58,499 bases of DNA from Acetobacteraceae bacterium (GTDB lineage: Bacteria; Pseudomonadota; Alphaproteobacteria; Acetobacterales; Acetobacteraceae), in NCBI GenBank assembly GCA_027482245.1, contig JAIXWG010000068.1, forward strand, positions 1 to 58,499, read 5' to 3'. Of the stretch, positions 25,751-34,419 are shown one piece after another. Every line of letters begins with the position of its first letter. The first letter of the stretch is position 1. Under the pieces are notes generated by a model that saw nothing but the letters and a program-made list of their open reading frames with translations, was not told the origin of the DNA and did no database searches. The position numbers and the translations under genes are program-made.

Positions 25751-27432
25751 TCCGCGCCGGATCGACCGCGGCGGAAGTCGCGCAGGCGCTCGCCCGGGCC
25801 CCCGCCTTCAGCGGCGTGCTGGCCACCGCCTTCGGCATGTCCGTCGCGCGCCAGGCCTGCCTGCTCGGCATGCCGCTGCTGACCATGCACATCTTCGACG
25901 GGGTGGTGGAAGGCAACAACTTCGACACGCTGACGGTGCTGGCCCTGGCCTTCTTCGTCGCCCTGGTCATGGGCGGCGTGATGCGGGCGATGCGCGCCAT
26001 GCTGATGGCGGCGCTGGCGGAAAGCCTGGCCCGGCGCCTGACGGTGGAGGCGCTGGAGGCCGCCGTGCGCAGCGCGCTGGCCGGCAGCCGGCGGCCCGGC
26101 CTAGCCGCGCTGCAGGATACGGCGGAGCTGCGCCGCTTCCTCGGCGGCGGCACCATCGCCGACCTCTTCGATATGACGGCGACGCCGATCGGCCTGGTGG
26201 TGCTGTGGATGCTCCACCCCGTCTACGCGACCATCGCCTTCGGCGCCTGCGTCACCATCGGCGCGCTCGGCGTGGTGCTGGACCGGACGACGCGGGGCAT
26301 GATGCGCAGCGCCTCCGACCGGCAGGTGCAGACCTCCGCCGAGCTGCAGGGGCGGCTGCGCCAGGCCGACATGCTGGAGGGCCTTGGCATGCTGGGCCCG
26401 GTGGTGCGCCGCTGGGAACCCGCCCAGGCCACCGCGCTGGCGGAGGGTGACCAGGCACAGGGCCGCGCCCGGGCGATCCGGGGCATCACCGAATTCACCT
26501 CCTACTTCGCGCAGGGGACGATGGTGGTGGCGGGCGTGATCCTGGCGACGCACCACCAGGTCTCCCCCGGCAGCATCATTGCGGCGACCATGCTGGCCAA
26601 TTCCGCCACCTCCCCCATCGCGCGCGTCGTGCTGTCCTGGCGGGACTGGTCGATGGCGGCGCTGGCCTGGCGGCGGCTGCAGGAGCTGTTCACGGACCAC
26701 GCCGCCCCCGTTGCCGAGGCGCCCGCCGCCGATGGCCCGCCCGGCCTCTGGCTGCGGGACATTACCTGGACGCCGCCGGAAGGCACGCGCCCCGTGCTGG
26801 ACGGCACCACGGTGTATTGCCCGCCCGGCAGCATCACCCTGGTGCTTGGCCCGAACGGCACCGGCAAGTCCACCCTGCTGCGCCTGGCGCTCGGCCTGAT
26901 GCAGCCCGATGCCGGCACCGCGCTGCTGGAGGGGCAGGACACGCGCCGCGTGGCGCGCGACGTGATCGGCCCGCGGATCGGCTACCTGCCGCAGGATGTG
27001 CAGCTGCTGGATGGCAGCGTGATGCGCAACATCAGCCGCTTCGGGCCGGAGGATGCGGAAGCCGCCGTCGCCGCCGCCCGCATGGCCGGGGTGCATGACA
27101 TGATCGGGCGCCTGCCGCAGGGCTATGCGACGGAAGCCGGCCCGACCGCCGGCCTGTCCATGGGCCAGAAGCGGATGATCGGCATGGCCCGCGCGCTGTT
27201 CGGCGCGCCGTCCCTGCTGGTGCTGGATGAGCCGGAGGCCGGGCTCGACCGGCCGGGCCGGGAAGCGGTTCTGGCCGCGGTGCTGGCGGCACGGGCGCAG
27301 GGCGCGGCCTGCCTCATCGTCAGCCACGATCCGGGGCTCTGGCACGGCCAGGTGGACCAGCTTCTGCGCCTGGCCCCGCGGGGCGGCTGGCAGACGGAGG
27401 CGCCGGACAAGCCGGCGGCACGCAGCGCATGA
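25747..27432 (+). CDS. Type I secretion-type ABC half-transporter (second of a tandem pair)
   Basis: This 561-residue transporter has the same architecture as its upstream neighbour but clear sequence divergence. The membrane domain starts after AFSGVLATAFGMSVARQACLLG. Its ATPase domain has Walker A GPNGTGKST (about 368), Q-loop GYLPQDVQLL, a drifted signature LSMGQKRMIGMARAL, Walker B LLVLDEPEAGLD and H-loop His in IVSHDP. Both active-site halves look intact. MHIFDGVVEGNNFDTL resembles the MYDRVVPNNAxxTL segment of T1SS ATPases. It overlaps hlyD by four bases. Two non-identical ABC genes before one adaptor is unusual for type I systems but known in some PrtD-like loci. Confidence 0.9.
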   Translation: MIRAGSTAAEVAQALARAPAFSGVLATAFGMSVARQACLLGMPLLTMHIFDGVVEGNNFDTLTVLALAFFVALVMGGVMRAMRAMLMAALAESLARRLTVEALEAAVRSALAGSRRPGLAALQDTAELRRFLGGGTIADLFDMTATPIGLVVLWMLHPVYATIAFGACVTIGALGVVLDRTTRGMMRSASDRQVQTSAELQGRLRQADMLEGLGMLGPVVRRWEPAQATALAEGDQAQGRARAIRGITEFTSYFAQGTMVVAGVILATHHQVSPGSIIAATMLANSATSPIARVVLSWRDWSMAALAWRRLQELFTDHAAPVAEAPAADGPPGLWLRDITWTPPEGTRPVLDGTTVYCPPGSITLVLGPNGTGKSTLLRLALGLMQPDAGTALLEGQDTRRVARDVIGPRIGYLPQDVQLLDGSVMRNISRFGPEDAEAAVAAARMAGVHDMIGRLPQGYATEAGPTAGLSMGQKRMIGMARALFGAPSLLVLDEPEAGLDRPGREAVLAAVLAARAQGAACLIVSHDPGLWHGQVDQLLRLAPRGGWQTEAPDKPAARSA

Positions 27433-28781
27433 CCACGGCACGGCTTTCCGGCCCCAAATCCATCCCGATCAGCTTCGCCGAAGCCGATGAGGCCGCGCGG
27501 ATGCCGAGCGTGCGGCGCATCGGCTTGGCCGCGCTGCTGCTGCTCTTCGTGGGCTTCGGCGGCCTGCTGTTCTGGGCCGCCATCACGCCGATCGAGCGTG
27601 CCGTCGTCTCCCGCGGGTCGCTCGTCGCGGAGGGCCGGCGCAAATCCATCCTGCTCAGCGAACCCGGCACCCTGCAGCAGCTGCTGGTGCGGGAGGGGGA
27701 GCGCGTGCAGGCCGGCACGGTGCTGCTGAGGCTCGACCCCACCACGGCGGAGGCCGCGGCCGCGCAGGCCCGCGCGCAGGCAAGGGCACTCGCGGTGCGC
27801 GTCGTGCGCCTGCGGGCGGAACAGCAGGATGAACGGCGCTTCGCGGCCCCCCCGGACATCCTGCGGGCGGCGGAACAGGATCCGGGGCTCGCCACCATCG
27901 TCGTGTCGGAACAGCGCCTCTTCGCCGCGCGCTGGCAGGCCTATGACAGCAACATGGCGGTCTATGAGCGCCGGGTCGCGGTGCAGCGCGAACAGCTGCA
28001 GGCGACGACGGCGCAGCGCACCTCCGCCACCAGCCGCATCGCCTCCGTCCGCACGGATCTGGCCGGGCAGCGGCCGCTGGCGCAGCAGGGCTTCGCGCTG
28101 ATGAGCCGTGTGCGGGAGCTGGAGCGGATGGAGGCGGAGCTGGTCGGCCTCTCCGGCTCCTTGACCGCGCAGGAAGCGCAGTACCGCCAGGCCATCGCCC
28201 AGGCGGAGGCGGAGATGGCGACCTTCCGCCTGACCCGCGCGCAGGACATCGCCCGGGAACTGCAGGACAACCAGCAGCAGCTGCTGGATGCCGAGCAGCG
28301 CGTGCTGGCGGCGGAGAACGTCCGCGGCCGCCGGGACCTGGTGGCGCCGGAAGCCGGCATCGTCACCGACATCCGCTTCGTCACCCCCGGCAGCAGCATC
28401 AGCGACGGCGTGCCCGTGCTGGACCTGCTGCCGCTGGACGATCGCCTGGTGATCGAGGCCAAGGTCGCGCCCACCGATGTGGAGCAGCTGCATGTCGGCA
28501 GCCGGGTGAATGTCCGCCTCTCCGCGCTGCGGCAGCGCACCACGCCGCTGCTGGCCGGGCGCCTCACCTACGTCTCCGCCGACCAGCAGGCCGACCAGCA
28601 GGGCAACCTGTTCTTCCTGGCACGGGCGGAGATCACGCCTTCCGAACTCTCGGCCATCCCCGGGCTGCAGCTGCAGGCGGGCATGCCGGTGGAGCTCTTC
28701 GTGCTCGGCGAGACGCGGAGCGCGCTGGCCTACTTCCTGTCGCCGATCCGCGACTCGCTCCGCCGCGCGTTGCGGGATTGA
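27429..28781 (+). CDS. HlyD-family membrane fusion (adaptor) protein of type I secretion
   Basis: This 450-residue periplasmic adaptor has a short cytosolic tail, then one transmembrane helix (about 33-53, GLAALLLLFVGFGGLLFWAA). A lipoyl/barrel half (IERAVVSRGSLVAEGRRK, LLVREGERVQAGTVLLRLDP) follows, then a long coiled-coil hairpin (about 100-290). The returning half (VAPEAGIVTDIRFVTPGSSI, LVIEAKVAPTDVEQLHVG) completes the barrel. It would link the tandem ABC transporter to an outer-membrane TolC, which is not encoded here. The ATGA overlap with the second ABC gene shows they form one operon. It is the last gene of the export block; 24 bp separate it from the monooxygenase. Confidence 0.92.
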   Translation: MTTARLSGPKSIPISFAEADEAARMPSVRRIGLAALLLLFVGFGGLLFWAAITPIERAVVSRGSLVAEGRRKSILLSEPGTLQQLLVREGERVQAGTVLLRLDPTTAEAAAAQARAQARALAVRVVRLRAEQQDERRFAAPPDILRAAEQDPGLATIVVSEQRLFAARWQAYDSNMAVYERRVAVQREQLQATTAQRTSATSRIASVRTDLAGQRPLAQQGFALMSRVRELERMEAELVGLSGSLTAQEAQYRQAIAQAEAEMATFRLTRAQDIARELQDNQQQLLDAEQRVLAAENVRGRRDLVAPEAGIVTDIRFVTPGSSISDGVPVLDLLPLDDRLVIEAKVAPTDVEQLHVGSRVNVRLSALRQRTTPLLAGRLTYVSADQQADQQGNLFFLARAEITPSELSAIPGLQLQAGMPVELFVLGETRSALAYFLSPIRDSLRRALRD

Positions 28782-28805
28782 GGACGCCGGGGCACGATCC
28801 CCGGC

Positions 28806-30008
28806 ATGACAGACCGTATCGCGATCGTGGGCGCCGGGCCGGTGGGCCTGGTGCTGGCCCTCCGCCTGGCCACCCTTTCCATCCCCTCCGTCGTGCTGGA
28901 AGCGGAGGCCGATATCAGCGAGGCGCTGCGCGCCAGCACCTTCCACCCGCCCTCGCTCGACATGCTGGACGAACTCGGCCTTGCACAGCCACTGATCGCG
29001 CAGGGTCTGGTGACGCCGACCTGGCAGATCCGGCGGCATGAGGATGGCGCGAGGGCGGTCTTCGACCTCGGCGTGCTCAGGGACGACACGGCGCATCCCT
29101 ACCGGCTGCAGGCGGAGCAGTGGAAGCTGTCCCGCCTCATCCTCGCGAAGCTGGCCGCGGAGCATGCCGGCGCGGTCGAGATCCGCTTCGGCTGCAAGGT
29201 GGAGAGCGTGTCGCAGGACGCGGACGGCGTGACGCTGTCGGGCCAGGGCTTCGATCCCCTCCGCGCGCCCTATGCCGTGGGCTGCGACGGCGCGCGGAGC
29301 GCGGTGCGGCAGGCCATGGGCATCGACTTCCCCGGCGACACCTATCCCGAGACGACGATCCTCGCGACCACCACCTTCCCCTTCCACGAGGTGTTCGAGG
29401 GCCTGTCCAACGTCAACTACATCTGGACGGAGCACGCGGCCTTCAGCGGCACCTTCAGCCTGCTGCGCGTGCCGGGGAAGTGGCGCGCCAGCCTCTACCC
29501 CGCGCCCGGGGAGACGATCGAGCAGGCGCTGGAACCCACGGCGATCGAGCGCAAGCTGCAGGCGATCCACCCCAAGGACGGCGCCTACGACGTGCCGGAC
29601 CTCCGCCCCTATCGCATCCACCAGCGCATCGTGGAGACCTATCGCACGGGGCGCCTGCTGCTGGCGGGCGATGCCGCGCATCTCAACAGCCCGTCCGGCG
29701 GGATGGGCATGAATGGCGGCATCCATGACGCGATGGAACTGGCCGCGACCCTGCTGCCCGTGCTGCGGGGTGAGGCGCCGGAGTCGCTCCTCGACCGCTA
29801 CACCCGCCGCCGCCAGCCCATCGCGAAGCGGGAGATCATCGCCCAGGCCGACCGCAACCGCGCCCGGATGCGGGAACGCGATCCGGCGAAGCGCGCGGCC
29901 CTGCTGGCGGACCTGCAGGCGGTGGCCGGGGACCCCGTGCGGGCGCGCGACCACCTGCTCAAATCCTCGATGATCGCGGGATTGCGGGCCGCCACCGCCG
30001 TCGAGTAG
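28806..30008 (+). CDS. FAD-dependent aromatic-ring-type monooxygenase
   Basis: This 400-residue flavoprotein belongs to the p-hydroxybenzoate hydroxylase/UbiH family. It has the FAD-binding GxGxxG in RIAIVGAGPVGLVLALRLA, the DG motif in VGCDGARSAVRQAMG and the GD motif in LLLAGDAAHLNSPSGGMGMNGG. Such enzymes hydroxylate aromatic or related substrates with NAD(P)H and oxygen; the substrate cannot be told from sequence alone. It begins 24 bp after hlyD and could be read through from that operon, but has no obvious link to secretion. The Pho box of ugp begins 22 bp after its stop. Confidence 0.85.
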   Translation: MTDRIAIVGAGPVGLVLALRLATLSIPSVVLEAEADISEALRASTFHPPSLDMLDELGLAQPLIAQGLVTPTWQIRRHEDGARAVFDLGVLRDDTAHPYRLQAEQWKLSRLILAKLAAEHAGAVEIRFGCKVESVSQDADGVTLSGQGFDPLRAPYAVGCDGARSAVRQAMGIDFPGDTYPETTILATTTFPFHEVFEGLSNVNYIWTEHAAFSGTFSLLRVPGKWRASLYPAPGETIEQALEPTAIERKLQAIHPKDGAYDVPDLRPYRIHQRIVETYRTGRLLLAGDAAHLNSPSGGMGMNGGIHDAMELAATLLPVLRGEAPESLLDRYTRRRQPIAKREIIAQADRNRARMRERDPAKRAALLADLQAVAGDPVRARDHLLKSSMIAGLRAATAVE

Positions 30009-30030
30009 GCGACGCGGGGCCTTCACCGGG

Positions 30031-30048
30031 CTGTCATATAACTGTAAA
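30031..30048 (+). promoter_or_regulatory. PhoB binding site (Pho box) of the ugp operon
   Basis: CTGTCAT (30031-30037) and CTGTAAA (30042-30048) are separated by four A/T bases, reproducing the 7-4-7 direct-repeat Pho box (CTGTCAT half-sites 11 bp apart). It lies 63 bp before the ugpB start. The ugp operon is a classical PhoB target, so control by phosphate starvation is very likely. Confidence 0.8.
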
Positions 30049-30110
30049 ACAGTCGCAACGCGGGCCGTCTACGTGCCCGCCACCAACGCTTCATGGGGAG
30101 AGGTCACATC

Positions 30111-31463
30111 ATGTTCCGCCGCACGATCATGGCGGGCGCCGTCGCGCTCGCCGCCGCCTTCGGGGCGCCGGCCCAGGCGCAGGCACCCACGGAAATCCAG
30201 TTCTGGCACGGCCTGACCCAGCCCAATGGCGGGCTGCTGGAGCAGATCGCCACCGACTTCAACAACAGCCAGACCCGCTATCGCGTGGTGCCGTCCTTCC
30301 GCGGTTCCTACCCGGAGACGATGGTCGCCGCGATCGCCGCCTTTCGCGCCAATACCGCGCCGCACATCGTGCAGATGTTCGAAGTGGGCACGGGCACGAT
30401 GATGGCCGCCGGCCGCGCCGTGAAGCCGCTGCATGAGTTGCTGGCCGAGACCAACACGACCATCGACTTCCAGGACTACCTGCCGGCGGTGCGCGGCTAC
30501 TACAGCCTGCGCGACGGCCGCCTGATGTCCATGCCCTTCAACAGCAGCACGGCGGTCGCCTTCTACAACAAGGACGCCTTCCGCCGCGCCAACCTCAACC
30601 CCGACCAGTTCCCCGCGACCTGGGACGGCGTCGCCGCCGCCGCGCGCGCGCTGAAGGCCGCGGGCCATGCCTGCCCGATGACGACCGCCTGGCCGACCTG
30701 GCTGATGGTCGAGCAGTTCAGCGCCATCCACAACATCCCGCTGGCGACCCAGGACAACGGCTTCACCGGGATGAACGCCGAGCTCGCGATCAACAACCCG
30801 CTGATGCTGCGCCACCTGAACAACCTGGTGACCTGGCAGCGCGAGGGCATCTTCCGCTACGGCGGCCGTGACACGGCGGGCGAGGCGCTGTTCCCGAACG
30901 GCGAATGCGCCATCATCTTCACCTCCTCCGGCTATCGCGGCCGGGTGCAGCGGGAAGCGCAGTTCGCCTGGGGCGTCGGCATGCTGCCCTACTACGAGAA
31001 CGTCCAGGGCGCGCCCTTCAACTCCATCATCGGCGGCGCCAGCTTCTGGACGATGAACCGCGGCCCGAACGCGACCCGTTCGGCCGAGGAACTGCGGGGG
31101 GTGGCGGAGTTCTTCCGCTTCCTGGCGCAGCCCTCCGTCGCCGCCAAGTGGCACACGGATACGGGCTTCCTGCCGGTGACGCGCACGGCCTTCGAACAGG
31201 TCCGCGCTTCCGGCTTCTACGCCCAGCCCAACAATGCCGGCGCCGACCTGCCGATCCAGCAGCTGCTGCGCGGCGGCGGGCAGATGACCGGCAACACGAT
31301 GGGCATCCGCCTCGGCGGCTTCGTGGAAATCCGGAACATCATCCAGGAGGAGATGGAGAAGGCGTTCCAGGGCCAGCAGACGGCCGAGCAGGCGCTGGCC
31401 GCGGCGACGACGCGCGGCAACGTCGTGCTGCGCAACTTCGAGCGTCAGAACCGCGGCGGCTGA
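30111..31463 (+). CDS. ugpB: sn-Glycerol-3-phosphate ABC transporter, periplasmic binding protein
   Basis: This 450-residue protein has a Sec signal peptide (MFRRTIMAGAVALAAAFGAPAQAQA) and a mature start TEIQFWHGLTQPNGGLLEQIA typical of UgpB. PSFRGSYPETMVAAIAAFRA, GRLMSMPFNSSTAVAFYNKDAF and PFNSIIGGASFWTM are further family blocks. It captures glycerol-3-phosphate or its diesters in the periplasm for UgpAEC. The start ATG at 30111 follows GGGGAGAGG. A terminator-like hairpin follows its stop, which should keep UgpB more abundant than the permease. Confidence 0.94.
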   Translation: MFRRTIMAGAVALAAAFGAPAQAQAPTEIQFWHGLTQPNGGLLEQIATDFNNSQTRYRVVPSFRGSYPETMVAAIAAFRANTAPHIVQMFEVGTGTMMAAGRAVKPLHELLAETNTTIDFQDYLPAVRGYYSLRDGRLMSMPFNSSTAVAFYNKDAFRRANLNPDQFPATWDGVAAAARALKAAGHACPMTTAWPTWLMVEQFSAIHNIPLATQDNGFTGMNAELAINNPLMLRHLNNLVTWQREGIFRYGGRDTAGEALFPNGECAIIFTSSGYRGRVQREAQFAWGVGMLPYYENVQGAPFNSIIGGASFWTMNRGPNATRSAEELRGVAEFFRFLAQPSVAAKWHTDTGFLPVTRTAFEQVRASGFYAQPNNAGADLPIQQLLRGGGQMTGNTMGIRLGGFVEIRNIIQEEMEKAFQGQQTAEQALAAATTRGNVVLRNFERQNRGG

Positions 31464-31482
31464 ACAGGCTGGCGTGACCATC

Positions 31483-31516
31483 GGGGGCGGGCCCTGCGCC
31501 CGCCCCCTTCTTGTTT
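31483..31516 (+). terminator. Intercistronic terminator/attenuator between ugpB and ugpA
   Basis: A perfect 9-bp GC stem (GGGGGCGGG at 31483-31491 with CCCGCCCCC at 31499-31507, 7-nt loop) is followed directly by TTCTTGTTT. This is the best classical intrinsic terminator in the window, and it sits inside the ugp operon. Partial read-through would lower ugpAEC relative to ugpB. Confidence 0.7.
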
Positions 31517-31543
31517 CGGCTGATCTGGCGGCAGGAGGCCCGT

Positions 31544-32425
31544 TTGCGGAAGAAGGTGATCTTCAAGGGCATCGCCCTGCCCTGGCTGCTGCTGCTGCCA
31601 CAGCTGCTCATCACCGGGGTCTTCTTCTTCTGGCCGGCGGGCCAGGCGATCTACAGCAGCTTCCTGCGGGAAGACGCCTTCGGGCTGAACCGCGACTTCG
31701 TCGGCTTCGAGAACTTCACCGATGTGCTGTCGGACCCGCTCTACCTGAACGCGGCCTGGAACACGGCCATCTTCTCCTCCGCCGTCGCCTTCTCGGCGCT
31801 TGCGGTCGCGGTGTTCCTGGCGGTGCAGGCGGACAAGGCGATCCGCGGCGCGGATGCCTACAAGACGCTGCTGATCTGGCCCTATGCCGTGGCGCCGGCG
31901 ATCGCCGCCGTGCTGTGGCTGTTCATGTTCCACCCGCAGATCGGCATCTTCGGCCGGATGCTGAACGGCGCCGGCATCCCCTGGGACTACAAGCTGAATG
32001 GCGACCAGGCGATGGTGCTGGTCATCATCGCGGCGGCCTGGAAGCAGGTCTCCTACAACTTCATCTTCTTCCTGGCGGGGCTGCAGTCGATCCCGCGCGC
32101 CGTGCTGGAAGCCGCCGCCATCGATGGCGCGCGCCCGGTGCGCCGCTTCTGGACGATCATCTTCCCGCTGCTGGCGCCCACCTCCTTCTTCCTGCTGGTC
32201 GTGAACCTCGTCTACGCCTTCTTCGACACCTTCGGCACGATCCACGCGCTGACCAAGGGCGGCCCGGGGCAGTCCACCACGACGCTGATCTACAAGGTCT
32301 ATGTCGATGGCGTGGAGAACCTGAACTTCGGCGCCTCTGCCGCGCAATCCGTGATCCTGATGGTGCTGGTGATCCTGCTGACCGCGGTGCAGTTCCGGTT
32401 CATCGAGCGGAAGGTGCATTATTGA
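31544..32425 (+). CDS. ugpA: sn-Glycerol-3-phosphate ABC transporter permease UgpA
   Basis: This 293-residue, six-helix MalF-type permease contains the EAA loop AAAIDGARPVRRFWTIIFPLL that contacts UgpC. FVGFENFTDVLSDPLYLNAAWNT and FGTIHALTKGGPG are typical. I place the start at TTG 31544 because GGAGG sits five bases before it and the product (MRKKVIFKG) matches the usual UgpA length. An in-frame TTG at 31511 lies in the T-tract of the hairpin. It overlaps ugpE by one base (TGATG). Confidence 0.92.
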   Translation: MRKKVIFKGIALPWLLLLPQLLITGVFFFWPAGQAIYSSFLREDAFGLNRDFVGFENFTDVLSDPLYLNAAWNTAIFSSAVAFSALAVAVFLAVQADKAIRGADAYKTLLIWPYAVAPAIAAVLWLFMFHPQIGIFGRMLNGAGIPWDYKLNGDQAMVLVIIAAAWKQVSYNFIFFLAGLQSIPRAVLEAAAIDGARPVRRFWTIIFPLLAPTSFFLLVVNLVYAFFDTFGTIHALTKGGPGQSTTTLIYKVYVDGVENLNFGASAAQSVILMVLVILLTAVQFRFIERKVHY

Positions 32426-33318
32426 TGGCAGGTTTCGATGACGCCGCCCTCGCCCGCGCGACGGCGCGACGCCAGGCGCGCTCGCGCCTCATGGCGCATG
32501 CCGTGCTCGCGCTGGGCGTGCTGGTCTTCGCCTTCCCGATCTGGCTGACCCTTGTCGGCTCCACCCATGACGTGAACACGATCGGCCGCGGCGACGTGCC
32601 GCTGTGGTTCGGGTCGGAGGCGATCGCGAACTACGTCAGCGCCTGGACGCGCGGCGGGTCCGCCATCCGCACCACGGGCGGCGTGCCCGCCTGGCTGATG
32701 CTGTGGAACAGCGCCAACATGGCGGTGCTGATCGCGGTCGGGAAGATCGCGATCTCCCTGCTCTCCGCCTATGCCGTCGTCTTCTTCAGCTTCCCCGGCC
32801 GCATGGTGGCCTTCTGGCTGATCTTCATCACCCTGATGCTGCCGGTCGAGGTGCGCATCATCCCGACCTTCGAGGTGATGGTGAATCTCGGCCTGATCAA
32901 CACCATGACGGGGCTCGTCGTGCCCCTCGTCGCCTCCGCCACCGCGACGCTGCTGTTCCGCCAGTTCTTCCTGACCATCCCCGATGAATACGTGGAGGCC
33001 GCGAAGATCGATGGCGCGGGACCGCTGCGCTTCTTCAAGGATGTCGTGCTGCCGCTGTCGGTCACGAACATCGCGGCGCTCTTCGTCATCCTCTTCATCT
33101 ATGGCTGGAACCAGTATCTCTGGCCGCTGCTCATCGTCTCCAACCGCGACCTGGAGACGGTGGTGGTCGGCATGACCAAGATGATCGGCACCGGCGACAG
33201 CCAGAACGAGTGGAACATCATCATGGCGACCGCGGTGCTGGCGATGCTGCCGCCCGTGGCCGTCGTGGTCTTCATGCAACGCTGGTTCGTCAAGGGCCTG
33301 ACGGAGACGGAAAAGTAA
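32425..33318 (+). CDS. ugpE: sn-Glycerol-3-phosphate ABC transporter permease UgpE
   Basis: This 297-residue MalG-type permease partners UgpA in the inner membrane. It has six predicted helices and the EAA loop EAAKIDGAGPLRFFKDVVLPL. The end of the protein, TGDSQNEWNIIMATAVLAMLPPVAVVVFMQRWFVKGLTETEK, is characteristic of UgpE. The start codon overlaps the ugpA stop, and the stop overlaps the ugpC start (TAATG), consistent with coupled translation. Confidence 0.94.
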   Translation: MAGFDDAALARATARRQARSRLMAHAVLALGVLVFAFPIWLTLVGSTHDVNTIGRGDVPLWFGSEAIANYVSAWTRGGSAIRTTGGVPAWLMLWNSANMAVLIAVGKIAISLLSAYAVVFFSFPGRMVAFWLIFITLMLPVEVRIIPTFEVMVNLGLINTMTGLVVPLVASATATLLFRQFFLTIPDEYVEAAKIDGAGPLRFFKDVVLPLSVTNIAALFVILFIYGWNQYLWPLLIVSNRDLETVVVGMTKMIGTGDSQNEWNIIMATAVLAMLPPVAVVVFMQRWFVKGLTETEK

Positions 33319-34382
33319 TGGCCACCCTCACCCTTTCCGCCGTCCGCAAGCAGTTCGGCGCGACGCAGGTCCTGCACGGCATCGACCTCGAGGTCGCGGA
33401 TGGCGAGATGATCGTCGTCGTCGGCGCCTCCGGCTGCGGCAAGTCCACCCTGCTGCGCATCGTGGCGGGGCTGGAGACACCCTCCTCCGGCATCGTGCGC
33501 ATCGATGGCCGGGACGTGACGGCGCTGGAACCCGCGGACCGGGACATCGCCATGGTGTTCCAGAACTACGCGCTCTACCCGCACATGTCGGTCTTCGAGA
33601 ACATGGCCTATGGCCTGAAGATCCGCGGCATGGCGATGCCGGAGATCAAGCGCCGCGTGGCCCAGGCCGCGGAGATGCTGGAGATCGGCCCGCTGCTGGA
33701 ACGCAAGCCGAGGCAGCTTTCCGGCGGCCAGCGCCAGCGCGTCGCCATGGGCCGCGCGGTGGTGCGGGAGCCGAAGCTGTTCCTCTTCGACGAACCGCTC
33801 TCCAATCTCGACGCCAAGCTCCGCGTGCAGATGCGCGCCGAGATCCGGCGGCTGCAGAAGCGGCTCGGCGTCACCAGCCTCTTCGTCACGCATGACCAGG
33901 TGGAGGCGATGACGCTCGGCGACCGGCTCGTCGTCATGCATGCCGGGCGCGCCGCGCAGGTGGCCTCCCCCATGGAGGTCTGGGGAAGGCCGGCCGACAC
34001 CTATGTCGCCGGCTTCATCGGATCGCCGGCGATGAACTTCCTCCACGCCACGCTGGCGCAGGGCGGCACGGCCGCAGCTTTGAAGGCGGGGCCGACCATC
34101 GCCTTCGCCGATGGCCCGCGCCCCGGCGCCGATGGCACCGCGCTCACCATCGGCATCCGGCCGGAGCATGTGGCGGTGGATCCGTCCGGCCTGCCGCTGA
34201 CCGTGGACCTGGTGGAGCCCCTGGGCTCCGAGACCGTCATCCATGGCCGCCTGCCGGGGAATGAGGTGCTGGTCGCGCGCCTGCCGATCCCGGCCAGCGA
34301 CATCGGCGCGGTGCTGCCCCTCTTCCTGCCCGCCGGCGCCTTCCATGTCTTCGACGCGGGCGGGGTGCGCATCGGCGGGTGA
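33318..34382 (+). CDS. ugpC: sn-Glycerol-3-phosphate ABC transporter ATP-binding protein
   Basis: This 354-residue ATPase of the MalK/UgpC class has Walker A GASGCGKST, Q-loop MVFQNYALYPHMSV, signature LSGGQRQRVAMGRA, Walker B LFLFDEPLSNLD and switch His in VTHDQVEAM. The C-terminal TOBE/OB domain (IGIRPEHVAVD, VDLVEPLGSETVIHG) is where inhibitory partners dock in this class. It energises UgpAE. It is the last gene of the operon; a MarR-GNAT gene with its own operator-like site follows. Confidence 0.95.
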   Translation: MATLTLSAVRKQFGATQVLHGIDLEVADGEMIVVVGASGCGKSTLLRIVAGLETPSSGIVRIDGRDVTALEPADRDIAMVFQNYALYPHMSVFENMAYGLKIRGMAMPEIKRRVAQAAEMLEIGPLLERKPRQLSGGQRQRVAMGRAVVREPKLFLFDEPLSNLDAKLRVQMRAEIRRLQKRLGVTSLFVTHDQVEAMTLGDRLVVMHAGRAAQVASPMEVWGRPADTYVAGFIGSPAMNFLHATLAQGGTAAALKAGPTIAFADGPRPGADGTALTIGIRPEHVAVDPSGLPLTVDLVEPLGSETVIHGRLPGNEVLVARLPIPASDIGAVLPLFLPAGAFHVFDAGGVRIGG

Positions 34383-34402
34383 TGCTTGCCAAAAGCAAGT
34401 AT
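34382..34402. promoter_or_regulatory. Operator-like palindrome before the MarR-GNAT gene
   Basis: ATGCTTGC (34382-34389), a 5-bp spacer CAAAA and GCAAGTAT (34395-34402) form an inverted repeat with 7 of 8 pairs, and CTTGC/GCAAG is perfect. It ends 17 bp before the start of a MarR-type regulator, the usual position for autoregulation. Confidence 0.55.
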
Positions 34403-34419
34403 CGGCGTAACGTCGGGTC

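Noticed and set aside
27123..30026. 967-codon open frame on the minus strand
   Set aside because: It covers hlyD and the monooxygenase in antisense and shows no domain motif.
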